A DNA stretch of 13,244 nt. It comes from Bacillota bacterium (lineage in GTDB: Bacteria > Bacillota > Clostridia > Christensenellales > SZUA-584). Numbering within the stretch: position 1 is the stretch's first letter; every line of letters begins with the position of its first letter. The translations under genes were made by a program, and so were the position numbers. Below are positions 5,623-12,981 of this stretch, piece by piece. The notes below the pieces were generated by a model. It made no database searches, was not told where the DNA came from, and was given only the letters and a program-made list of their open reading frames with translations. The DNA lies in contig JAEWTW010000027.1 of the NCBI GenBank assembly GCA_023397655.1, forward strand, positions 1-13,244, given 5' to 3'.

Positions 5623-6381
5623 GAAGAATTCAAACGTTCTCATAAGCATATCAAGAAAACCGGATATATCGTTAAAGTGGCCGAAGATCGTTACTATATC
5701 GTTGAGAACGGGGCTTTGATCAGCCGGGCCAGTGGCGCTGTAAGGTTTGTTTTAGGTGCTTCAGTGCTCGCTATGATCGCCTATCTGTTCTCTGCAAACG
5801 GCAATTGGATGAATACATTTTTTGACCAAATATTCTATCCAATCATTATTTTCCACTTGGTTTCCTGGCTGTTTTACCGGTTTGCGCGCTTTCGTGAGCT
5901 GGAGCAGGACAGCAGTGAGCTGCTGGCTGCAAAGAAAGAAGAGTTCGGCCAGCCGCTCAGTCAGACAAGCTTCATCCTGTTAGGCATCGGTTTGCTTCTC
6001 CTTTTTCTGAACACCTTCACTTTCGCTTACCTCAGGAGCCTGGTCTACAACGACGCCCAAATCACTTCGGTGGAAGTCAATCTCGTGGAATTCGATGTTC
6101 CAGACCCGGGCACACCTGCTGTTTTGAGTGTGTCAGATCCTAAGGACGATGACTATACGGTTTATATCACCACGGTGCGCACAGCCGATAAGGCATCCGT
6201 CACCGTGGACGGACGCCCGCAGCAAGGCTGGAACTACACCAATTTCTTCTTTTTCTGGGATGAGGACTATTTTAAGCGTGAATTTTTCTGCCATATCAAA
6301 CCAACCCTGATCCATGACGGTTCCGTTCTCACGTTCACCTGCGGCTCTCTTCACCGTGAGTGGGTGTTCCGCACAGAATAA
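5602..6381 (+). CDS. P7: last member of the array, three-helix membrane protein with extracellular C-terminal domain
   Basis: 259 residues, function unknown. ATGA overlap with P6 and AAGGAGG at four bases. After the junction-encoded MSDRPTF the protein follows P1: EEFKRSH, KKTGYIVK (18-25), YRFARFRELE (92-101), EEFGQP (113-118), YLRSL (143-147) and AQITSVEVN (152-160). Helices are near 47-64, 76-92 and 123-142. The outer domain has VDGRP (202-206), FFWDEDYF (217-224) and DGSVLTFTCGSL (239-250), then EWVFRTE. It shares TF at the LTL position with P1. It lacks the KEAS/EEAS tail, as expected for the last gene, because no ribosome binding site need be embedded. Only 11 bases separate its stop from that of the convergent gene, with no clear terminator between them. 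Confidence 0.88.
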   Translation: MSDRPTFEEFKRSHKHIKKTGYIVKVAEDRYYIVENGALISRASGAVRFVLGASVLAMIAYLFSANGNWMNTFFDQIFYPIIIFHLVSWLFYRFARFRELEQDSSELLAAKKEEFGQPLSQTSFILLGIGLLLLFLNTFTFAYLRSLVYNDAQITSVEVNLVEFDVPDPGTPAVLSVSDPKDDDYTVYITTVRTADKASVTVDGRPQQGWNYTNFFFFWDEDYFKREFFCHIKPTLIHDGSVLTFTCGSLHREWVFRTE

Positions 6382-6392
6382 TCCGTGCGCCG

Positions 6393-6680
6393 TTACGCGC
6401 CCATCAGACGGCTGTAACCGTCGTAGGGCAGCAGCCGCGTCAGCTCAAAGCGGATCAGCCCGCTCTTCACCAGCGGCAGGGCGTCCAGCAGCTGTTGCGC
6501 TTCATCCACGCTGCCGCACTCCAGAATCAGCACCGCTTCGTGCGCCTCGGTAAAATAGATCTCCCGCACCACATTCTTCAAGTACAGGTCATACACATGC
6601 CGTGCCTCGTCCGCGAGCAGCGGCTGCGCACCGCTCCAGTCCGCGTGCTCCGTTTCGCACTCCATCGCCAGTATCTTCAT
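6393..6680 (-). CDS. Small muconolactone-isomerase-like / YCII-like dimeric alpha-beta barrel protein
   Basis: 95 residues (MKILAMECE start). A longer frame adds seven residues from an upstream ATG, but 6680 is preferred because it gives the typical short N-terminus and follows a G-rich stretch. What is seen: a first beta-strand-like MKILAM, a helix with EARHVYDLYL (25-34), VVREIYF (37-43), EAVLILEC (48-55), a helix DEAQQLLDALPL (59-70) and a terminal strand GLIRFELTRLLPY (74-86). The pattern of REIYF, VLILEC and LPLVK-x-GLI matches, from memory, a family usually annotated as muconolactone delta-isomerase-like. Members form ferredoxin-like dimers, and most have no proven reaction. It has its own promoter candidate and points against the array, so a role tied to the array is unlikely. 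Confidence 0.72.
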   Translation of the reverse strand: MKILAMECETEHADWSGAQPLLADEARHVYDLYLKNVVREIYFTEAHEAVLILECGSVDEAQQLLDALPLVKSGLIRFELTRLLPYDGYSRLMGA

Positions 6681-6728
6681 CGTCAGCCCCCCGCATACCA
6701 TCCGGCCCGCTCCGGCCTTTTTGCGTTG

Positions 6729-6757
6729 ATTATATCACAACGGCGGCAGCCTGTCCC
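6729..6757 (-). promoter_or_regulatory. Promoter of the small muconolactone-isomerase-like gene
   Basis: Read on the minus strand: GGGACA (6757-6752), 17 bases, then TGATATAAT with a perfect TATAAT -10 (6734-6729) and an extended-10 TG. It leaves a leader of about 42 bases to the start at 6680. It lies just beyond the terminator of the upstream GGDEF-EAL gene. Confidence 0.65.
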
Positions 6758-6782
6758 GTATGCCCCATCCGTCTGCGCAACC

Positions 6783-6807
6783 AAAAAAGGCGTCTCCCAA
6801 CGCCTTT
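6783..6807 (-). terminator. Intrinsic terminator of GGDEF-EAL gene 1
   Basis: On the minus strand, AAAGGCG and CGCCTTT form a 7-bp stem with an 8-base loop, and the T-run continues to six Ts (6788-6783). It begins 11 bases after the stop codon of the gene at 6819-9212. Confidence 0.75.
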
Positions 6808-6818
6808 GGTTCCCCAAG

Positions 6819-9212
6819 TCAGTACGCTGCCGCCGCCATGCGCGGTCTTAAATACAGCATCTCAAATTCCTCCGCCGGTACGGGACGCCCCAGCAGATAG
6901 CCCTGTATCTGCCCGCAGCCCAGCTCTTTTAGTTTGTTGTACTGTGCCTGCGTCTCCACGCCCTCCGCGATGGTCTTCATGCCGATGGACTGAGCCAGCA
7001 GTATGATGGATTTGACGATCTGCTCATCCTTGTCCCCCAGTGTCACCGAATCCACCAGCTGCTTGGCGATCTTAATGCGGTCGAACGGATAATTCTTCAG
7101 CGACGATATCGAGGAATAACCGGTTCCGAAGTCGTCGATGGAGGTTGACATTCCGGCAGTCTTGAACAGGTTGAATATCTGCGACAACCTGTATTCCCCC
7201 TCCAGCGCGGCGCTTTCGGTCACCTCAATGTCCAGCCACGCGGGGTTAAAGCCGCTTGCGTTTCTCAGGCTGCTCAGCTCGTTCACCAGCCCGGTGCTGT
7301 TCAGCTGCTTGGGCGACACGTTAACACCCACCACCAGCCCGTTTTTATAGCGGGTGTTCCAGTCTGCCGCCTGCTTTGCAGCTTGCTTCAGCACCCATAT
7401 GCCGATGGAGTTGATACAGTTTGTCTGCTCCGCGATGGGGATAAACTCGCCCGGCGGGATCATGCCAAATTCGGCATTGTTCCAGCGCAGCAGCGCTTCT
7501 GCGCCAATCAGCGTGTTGTCCGGTATGAAGAACTGGGGTTGGTAAAACAGCATCATCTCGCGGGTTATATCCTCTTTGCACAGCAATATCTCAATGGCGT
7601 TGCGGCGCTGCGTTTTGAGACGTATGGTATCGCTGAACAATGCCACCCGCTTTAAGCCTCGTTCCTTGGCGTAGTGCAGCGCAATGTCTGCGTTCCTCAG
7701 CAGCCCGCCCATATCGGCTGCATCCTGCGGATATTTCGATATGCCGATGCTGAGCGTGGGGCTAAACTCATAGCCGTCTATATAGATCTTGCGGCTCGCA
7801 ATCCCGATGATCTGCGCGGCGGTCTGGGTGACATGGCCGCTGTCGCAATCCCCCGAATAGCAGTAAACGAACTCGTCTCCGCCGATCCGTGCCAGAAGGG
7901 AACCGTCGCAGTGCATCTTCGACAGGCGCTTCGCAAACTCGATCAGCACCTTGTCACCCATCTCGTGCCCATACGTATCGTTGATCAGCTTAAACCGGTC
8001 GATATCGATGTACATCAGCGTCAGCGTCTCGCATGACGCTCCGGGACAGGCCATTTTCTCCTGCAGCCACTGCAGCAGATACCGCCGGTTATACAGATTG
8101 GTCAGCATATCCCGGTTGGAGATGACGTCAAGCTCCATGTTTTTCGAGCTCAGCTCCTCGTTCTTCTGCCGAAGCGCCTCGTTTACGTCACGCAGGTCTT
8201 TGGTGTGGCATTCAATGATCTGCTCCAGCTCGTTGTTGATGCGCTTCTCTTGCTCCAGCAGCGCCTCTTTGGTGATGGCGGCCTTGAAGTAAAAGCTCAG
8301 GCCTGCATAAGCCAGCACCACAGCCAGATATCCCAGCAGCTCATAGATGTCGAAGCGGGTGGCCGCCATGGCCGCAACAGGCCCCGTCACCAGCAGCGCG
8401 TACTTGACGATGCGGCTGACACGGCCGCCAAATATGTTCTCCGTGGGTGCTGTGTTCACCGCCCCGTCATACAGCTGGACCAGACCGCCGGATGCGGCGA
8501 GCATCATCGAGCCAGTATAAAAAACGTCTATCATGTCATTGGCAAAGTAACCGCCATGAAAATTGATCTGGTAGTAATACAGATCCGTCAGCACAAAAAG
8601 CAGCAGACCGGCAACGACCACCAATGTATGCACCGGGATCTTGCCGCGCTTTACGGTTGCCAGCCATATGAACAGCGCCATGAAAGTCAGCACATCCGCC
8701 AGTATACTGGCCGCCGACAGTGCCCCATCCTGTACGATGATGTCAACAAAGGAGATATCCCTGCCCAGCAGCAGTATCCAGGCGACCACCAGCAGCATGA
8801 TGGAAAACATGGCGGCATCCAGCAGCAGCTTGGCACGGTTCCACCGCTTCACCTGATAGACAAGGAATATCACCGCACTGGCCAATATCATCATGTTGGG
8901 TATGGAATATAAATGGGTGATCAGCATGCTTTCCGAAGGGTCGAGACCCATACCCAGTTCTTGAACCGCCCAGCATATATCCGCTGCCGCCCAGGAGAAG
9001 TATCCGATGCTCAGCAGCAGCCAGACGACGGGAATGGTGCGCTGTTTCCGGGGCTTGAAGAAAACATACAGCGACACCGCGCCCGCGATAAACGCGCCCG
9101 CGGGCGACATGATATAAGGAATCAGATCGTTTCCCGAATCGAGGACGTACGCATACGCCAGCAGATAGACGCCGGTCAGGCTTAAGAGGACAATCAACAC
9201 TGATTTCTTCAA
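6819..9212 (-). CDS. Membrane-bound GGDEF-EAL protein 1 (c-di-GMP synthesis/breakdown)
   Basis: 797 residues from a TTG start. A TGA three codons upstream in frame excludes an earlier start, and GGGTG lies seven bases before it. The N-terminal half (about 5-310) has eight to ten hydrophobic helices and a cytoplasmic KRWNRAKLLLDA loop (122-133). A coiled coil (about 314-362) leads into a GGDEF domain with NRR (375-377), DIDRFK (403-408) and GGDEF (444-448). No RxxD inhibitory site precedes the motif (CDGS at that place). The EAL domain has EALLR (572-576), N631, TE (665-666), DDFGTG (693-698), K714, EGVE (750-753) and QGYLLGRP (770-777), so the usual metal and catalytic residues appear intact. 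GGDEF domains make c-di-GMP and EAL domains cleave it; which activity dominates is not readable. The sensor part matches no domain I can name. It is a tandem duplicate of the gene at 9401-11773. Confidence 0.93.
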   Translation of the reverse strand: MKKSVLIVLLSLTGVYLLAYAYVLDSGNDLIPYIMSPAGAFIAGAVSLYVFFKPRKQRTIPVVWLLLSIGYFSWAAADICWAVQELGMGLDPSESMLITHLYSIPNMMILASAVIFLVYQVKRWNRAKLLLDAAMFSIMLLVVAWILLLGRDISFVDIIVQDGALSAASILADVLTFMALFIWLATVKRGKIPVHTLVVVAGLLLFVLTDLYYYQINFHGGYFANDMIDVFYTGSMMLAASGGLVQLYDGAVNTAPTENIFGGRVSRIVKYALLVTGPVAAMAATRFDIYELLGYLAVVLAYAGLSFYFKAAITKEALLEQEKRINNELEQIIECHTKDLRDVNEALRQKNEELSSKNMELDVISNRDMLTNLYNRRYLLQWLQEKMACPGASCETLTLMYIDIDRFKLINDTYGHEMGDKVLIEFAKRLSKMHCDGSLLARIGGDEFVYCYSGDCDSGHVTQTAAQIIGIASRKIYIDGYEFSPTLSIGISKYPQDAADMGGLLRNADIALHYAKERGLKRVALFSDTIRLKTQRRNAIEILLCKEDITREMMLFYQPQFFIPDNTLIGAEALLRWNNAEFGMIPPGEFIPIAEQTNCINSIGIWVLKQAAKQAADWNTRYKNGLVVGVNVSPKQLNSTGLVNELSSLRNASGFNPAWLDIEVTESAALEGEYRLSQIFNLFKTAGMSTSIDDFGTGYSSISSLKNYPFDRIKIAKQLVDSVTLGDKDEQIVKSIILLAQSIGMKTIAEGVETQAQYNKLKELGCGQIQGYLLGRPVPAEEFEMLYLRPRMAAAAY

Positions 9213-9269
9213 GCAGTTTCACCCGGTTCCTTATACTTTTTTAATTTGAGGTTTACTATATAAATCGTG

Positions 9270-9284
9270 CTTTCTGTCAGAAAG
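9270..9284. promoter_or_regulatory. 15-base palindrome upstream of GGDEF-EAL gene 1, possible operator
   Basis: CTTTCTG and CAGAAAG are perfect 7-base inverted arms around one central T. The site lies 58 bases upstream of the TTG start, next to an AT-rich TATATAGT on the minus strand that could be a -10. A CTGACA within the palindrome resembles a -35, but the spacing to that -10 is only 14 bases. A second, weaker inverted pair (TCGGA/TCCGA, 9289-9303) lies beside it. Confidence 0.35.
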
Positions 9285-9368
9285 TTAATCGGAATGTATC
9301 CGAATTTGACCGGCATTTTTTCCCACATGCGATCAGCCTTGCCGCGTGCCCCATCCGTCAGCGCAAAC

Positions 9369-9387
9369 AAAAAGGCGCCGTGCGCCT
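9369..9387 (-). terminator. Intrinsic terminator of GGDEF-EAL gene 2
   Basis: On the minus strand, AGGCGC and GCGCCT form a 6-bp GC-rich stem with a 3-base loop followed by five Ts (9373-9369), 13 bases after the stop codon. The sequence beyond it matches that beyond the gene 1 terminator. Confidence 0.75.
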
Positions 9388-9400
9388 CCTGTGTGTTCCC

Positions 9401-11773
9401 TCACCGGTTCGCGGCGTTCAGCTCCTCCACCGGCTTCAGATACAGTGCCTCAAATTCATTTGATGGTACGGGACGCCCCAGCAGATAGCCCTGCACCTGG
9501 TCACACCCGATCGCGGCCAGTTTGGACAGCTGCGCGCGCGTCTCCACGCCCTCGGCGATGGTCTTCATGCCGATGGACCGCGCCAGCAGCACCAGCGCCC
9601 GCACGATCTGCTCGTTGCGCTCGCTGGCCGTGATGGAGTCGATCAGCGGCTTGGCGATCTTGATGCGGTCGAACGAATACTGCTTCAAGGACATGATGGA
9701 CGAATAGCCCGCGCCGAAGTCGTCGATGGACACCGACATGCCGATGGCCTTGAACAGATTGAATATCTGCGCCAGACGGTATTCGCCCTCCAGCGCCACG
9801 CTCTCGGTGATCTCGATGTCCAACCACGCCGGGTTGAAGCCGCCGCCGCCCGACAGGCTCTGCAGCTTTTCCATCAGCCCGGAGCTGTTGAGCTGCAGCG
9901 GCGATATATTGACGCCGATTACCAGATCGCCGCCGTAGCGGCTGTTCCACGTCAGCGCCTGCGCCGTCGCCTGCTCCAGCACCCACAGGCCGATGTCGTT
10001 GATGCGGTGCGTCTCCTCCGCAATGGGGATGAACTCGGCGGGCGATACCGCGCCCAGCTCCGCGTTGCGCCAGCGCACCAGCGCCTCCGCCGCAATCAGC
10101 TTCTGATCGGGTATGGAGAACTGCGGCTGATAGTGCACGCTGAACTCGGAGTTGATACTGCCGCCGCGCAGCAGTATCTCAATCGTGTTGCGCCGCTGCG
10201 TCTTCTGCCGGATCATCCGGCTGAACACGGCAAAACGCCCCACGCCCTGCTCCTTGGCATGATACAGCGCGATGTCCGCGTTCTTGAGCATCGTGCCCAC
10301 GTCGTGCGCGTCCAGCGGATACAGCGAAATGCCGATGCACAACGACGGACTGAACACGTAGTCGTCCACGTATATGTTGCGGCTGCACTGTTCGATGATG
10401 CGCGCCGCGCAGGCCGCGGGCTCTCGTATATCCGCCAGCCCCGTCAGCACGAACACGAACTCGTCGCCGCCCATGCGCGCCAGCATGCCGTTCTCCCCCG
10501 CAAACCCCTTGAACCGCTGCGATACCTCCAGCAGCACCTTGTCGCCCATGTCGTGGCCGTACATGTCGTTGATCACCTTGAAGCGGTCAAGGTCGATATA
10601 CATCAGCGCCACGTACTCTCCCGGCTTCGCCTCATTGAGGCTGCTCTGCAGCCGGGTCAGTATGTACCGCCGGTTAAACAGGTTGGTCAGCGTGTCGCGG
10701 TTGGACAGGAATTCCAGCTCCTCGTTCTTTTCGCGCAGTTCCTCGTTCATCTGCCGGAGTTCTCGCGTGTGCCGTTCAATGACCTGCCCCAGCTCCTCGT
10801 TGAGCTTGATCTCGCGGTCCAGCAGCTGCTCCTTGCGTATACCGGCCTCAAAGTGCACACTCAGGCTTTTGTATATCACCGCCGCCACGATAAACGCCAG
10901 CAGCTCGGTCATCACGAAGCCTTGCAGCGCCATCGCCGTCAGCGGCAGCAGCAGCATGACGGCTTCCTTGATCAGCCGGCCCGTGCGCGTACCCAGACTG
11001 CCCGGCTGCAGCTGTATCTGGTCTTCCCGGCGCATCCTCAGTATGCCGCTCACTGCGCCCAGCAGCAGCGACGCCACCGCCAGCACATCCAGCACCGACC
11101 CCGGATAATACCCGCCGGTATAGCTCACCTGCCAGTAAACGAGATCCGTCAGCGAAAACGCCGCCACGGCCAGCATCGTCAGCAGCACAAACAGCGGAAC
11201 GCGGCCGTTTTTGACGGACAGGAACCAGATGGCCACCGACATCGCGATCATAAAATCAGCCAGTACGGAAACCACGGACAGCATCCCGTCCTGCATCAAT
11301 ACAGCTAAGATATCGTGGCTTCTGTTGTAAAAGAGTATCCAGATGGTAAACACGCTCACGGCGCTGAACATGATGGCGTCCAGCAGCAGCTTTGCGCGGT
11401 TCCAGCGTTTGAACTGCGACGTCGCAAACGTGCCGACGGCAGCCAGCAAAAACAGGTTGCTGCCCGTATAAAGCAGCATGACAACGGCATAATCCTCCGC
11501 GACCACGCCGTAGCCCAGCGCGTACGCCGCCAGTATGATATCCGCCGCCGCCCAGCAGAAGCACGACAGGCAAAAGCACAGCCAGATCATGCCCATTCGC
11601 CTCGTCCGGCCCGTTTTAATATAGGCAGCCAGCGTCACAGCCCCCGCGCCCAGTGCGCCCAGCGGCGACAACAGATAGCCAAGCCCCCCGGGGCTCACGG
11701 CTTCCGTTACCGCATAAACGCCGATATACAGCCCGATCAGGCCAAAGAGAGCTGTCTCTGTCGATTTCTTCAA
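9401..11773 (-). CDS. Membrane-bound GGDEF-EAL protein 2 (c-di-GMP synthesis/breakdown)
   Basis: 790 residues from a TTG start. The frame is open to an ATG at 11812. The TTG is preferred because GAAGAGG lies eight bases upstream and the resulting KKS start aligns with gene 1 residue for residue. It has the same architecture: eight to ten helices (about 5-305) with KRWNRAKLLLDA (122-133), a coiled coil (about 311-358), then GGDEF with NRR (367-369), DLDRFK (394-399) and GGDEF (435-439), again without an RxxD inhibitory site. EAL residues are EALVR (563-567), N622, TE (656-657), DDFGAG (684-689), EGVE (741-744) and QGYLLGRP (761-768). Both active sites look complete. The gene is visibly richer in GC at third codon positions than gene 1. 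It is divergent from the CorA-type gene. Confidence 0.93.
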   Translation of the reverse strand: MKKSTETALFGLIGLYIGVYAVTEAVSPGGLGYLLSPLGALGAGAVTLAAYIKTGRTRRMGMIWLCFCLSCFCWAAADIILAAYALGYGVVAEDYAVVMLLYTGSNLFLLAAVGTFATSQFKRWNRAKLLLDAIMFSAVSVFTIWILFYNRSHDILAVLMQDGMLSVVSVLADFMIAMSVAIWFLSVKNGRVPLFVLLTMLAVAAFSLTDLVYWQVSYTGGYYPGSVLDVLAVASLLLGAVSGILRMRREDQIQLQPGSLGTRTGRLIKEAVMLLLPLTAMALQGFVMTELLAFIVAAVIYKSLSVHFEAGIRKEQLLDREIKLNEELGQVIERHTRELRQMNEELREKNEELEFLSNRDTLTNLFNRRYILTRLQSSLNEAKPGEYVALMYIDLDRFKVINDMYGHDMGDKVLLEVSQRFKGFAGENGMLARMGGDEFVFVLTGLADIREPAACAARIIEQCSRNIYVDDYVFSPSLCIGISLYPLDAHDVGTMLKNADIALYHAKEQGVGRFAVFSRMIRQKTQRRNTIEILLRGGSINSEFSVHYQPQFSIPDQKLIAAEALVRWRNAELGAVSPAEFIPIAEETHRINDIGLWVLEQATAQALTWNSRYGGDLVIGVNISPLQLNSSGLMEKLQSLSGGGGFNPAWLDIEITESVALEGEYRLAQIFNLFKAIGMSVSIDDFGAGYSSIMSLKQYSFDRIKIAKPLIDSITASERNEQIVRALVLLARSIGMKTIAEGVETRAQLSKLAAIGCDQVQGYLLGRPVPSNEFEALYLKPVEELNAANR

Positions 11774-11942
11774 GCCCGTTACCTCTTCATGCAAGCGCCA
11801 AAATACGGCCATTCGCGTGCGGCCGTCACCGCTTTCTATTTATATCGGCAGTTCGGGGTGTTCGCATTACACCAAACGGGCTGCCCTGCAGATAATTGTT
11901 ATACTGACCAATCCCACCCCGCGCCCCTTTTGCGAAACGTTG

Positions 11943-11971
11943 TTGAAACAGTGCCGCAAAAGGAATATAGT
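11943..11971 (+). promoter_or_regulatory. Promoter of the CorA-type transporter gene
   Basis: TTGAAA (11943-11948), 17 bases, TATAGT (11966-11971): one mismatch to each consensus hexamer and ideal spacing. It leaves a leader of about 70 bases before 12047. The gap 11774-12046 also has to hold the promoter of the divergent GGDEF-EAL gene, for which I found no convincing -35/-10 pair. I saw no recognisable magnesium riboswitch in the leader. Confidence 0.6.
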
Positions 11972-12046
11972 AGCAGTAAGGCCAGCGCCGGTGCGGACAC
12001 GCAGTCCCCTCGGCCCGGTACGCTTAACGTCAGGCAGGTTACAACT

Positions 12047-12964
12047 ATGCTCGCATACGAGATCGACAGCGCACAGCCCCGCGCCGCACAGCCCGAAATC
12101 CTCCGCAAGGGCGGCAGCTATGCTGTAATCGCCGCACCGGAGGAAGCGCGGGGTCTGCTCGTCCGCTTTGACCTGCCTGCCCAGCCAATGGATAACGCGC
12201 TGCAAAGCCGCGCGATGGCGTACGAGAGCCACGAGGGCTTCGACTTCGTGTGCGTCAACCTGCTGAATCACGGTACTCCGTCCAGCCCTTCTGAAAAGGT
12301 GTGCATCTACTTCACCGGCAGCCTGCTGCTGTTCGCCTGCGCGCAGCCGGAGGCCGTGCAGCACATGCTGGCGGACGCGCTGTGCGGCGAAGTCACGCCG
12401 CTGTCCCCCGAGCGTATGCTGCTGCTGTTTCTGGAGCGGCTGAACGCGGGCGGCACCGAAGCGCTGGAGGACCTCGAGCAGGAGATCACCAACCTTGAGG
12501 ACGCGCTCATCACCGAGCGCAAGCGCAGCGCCGTGCGTGAGATCATATCTTTGCGCCAGCGGCTGATGGCCTGCAAGCGGCATTATGAGCAGCTGCTCTC
12601 CGTGCTGGACATGCTGGAGGAAAACGATGACAGCCTGCTGTCCGAAAGCGCCGAACGCACAATTCGGGTGCTCACCAGCCGCGCCGACCGGTTCTATCAC
12701 GCGGTGCTGAACCTGCGCGATTATGTGACGCAGGTGCGTGAAACTTATCAGGCGCAGGTGGACATCAGCCTGAACCGCACCATGAAGCTGTTTACCGTGA
12801 TCACGGCTATATTTCTGCCGCTCACGTTCATCGTGGGCTGGTACGGCATGAACCTGCAGATGCCGGAATTCCGCTGGCGCTACGGCTACCTTGCCGTCAT
12901 CATACTGTCCGTCGCGGTTGTTGTCGGCTGTCTGGTATTTTTCAAGAAACGCAAGTGGTTTTAA
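12047..12964 (+). CDS. CorA-family divalent cation (Mg2+/Co2+-type) transporter
   Basis: 305 residues. The start is the ATG at 12047 (MLAYEID), preceded by AGG eight bases upstream and a good promoter. A much longer in-frame extension upstream only crosses the divergent gene and is discarded. The N-terminal part (about 1-140) is the cytoplasmic alpha/beta domain. A long, charged helical stretch (about 145-245) follows, and then the two C-terminal membrane helices (about 247-266 and 280-299). The family signature GMN is at 267-269, right after the first helix, followed by MPE. CorA proteins form pentamers that let Mg2+ and related ions into the cell. The protein ends in the basic KKRKWF, typical of the cytoplasmic end. 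The family also includes Zn2+-linked members (ZntB), so the ion is not certain. A likely operon with the hydrolase gene 17 bases downstream. Confidence 0.92.
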   Translation: MLAYEIDSAQPRAAQPEILRKGGSYAVIAAPEEARGLLVRFDLPAQPMDNALQSRAMAYESHEGFDFVCVNLLNHGTPSSPSEKVCIYFTGSLLLFACAQPEAVQHMLADALCGEVTPLSPERMLLLFLERLNAGGTEALEDLEQEITNLEDALITERKRSAVREIISLRQRLMACKRHYEQLLSVLDMLEENDDSLLSESAERTIRVLTSRADRFYHAVLNLRDYVTQVRETYQAQVDISLNRTMKLFTVITAIFLPLTFIVGWYGMNLQMPEFRWRYGYLAVIILSVAVVVGCLVFFKKRKWF

Positions 12965-12981
12965 CGCCATAAGGAGGATTT

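Noticed and set aside
8205..8912. 235-codon plus-strand frame opposite GGDEF-EAL gene 1
   Set aside because: It is a shadow of the membrane-spanning half on the other strand, with no ribosome binding site.
10007..11308. 433-codon plus-strand open frame
   Set aside because: It lies wholly opposite the GGDEF-EAL gene 2. Its translation is rich in His, Gln and Arg, typical of the reverse strand of a GC-rich gene.
11315..12046. N-terminal extension of the CorA-type frame
   Set aside because: It crosses the divergent gene and the promoter. The extension looks like antisense translation, and CorA proteins of about 300 residues fit the 12047 start.
11774..12046. Magnesium riboswitch ahead of the CorA-type gene or a c-di-GMP riboswitch ahead of the GGDEF-EAL gene
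   Set aside because: I could not find the conserved paired elements of either class by eye, and the leader after the promoter is only about 70 bases.
11867..12970. 367-codon minus-strand open frame opposite the CorA-type gene
   Set aside because: It is antisense to a well-supported family member and low in complexity (Gln, His, Arg rich).
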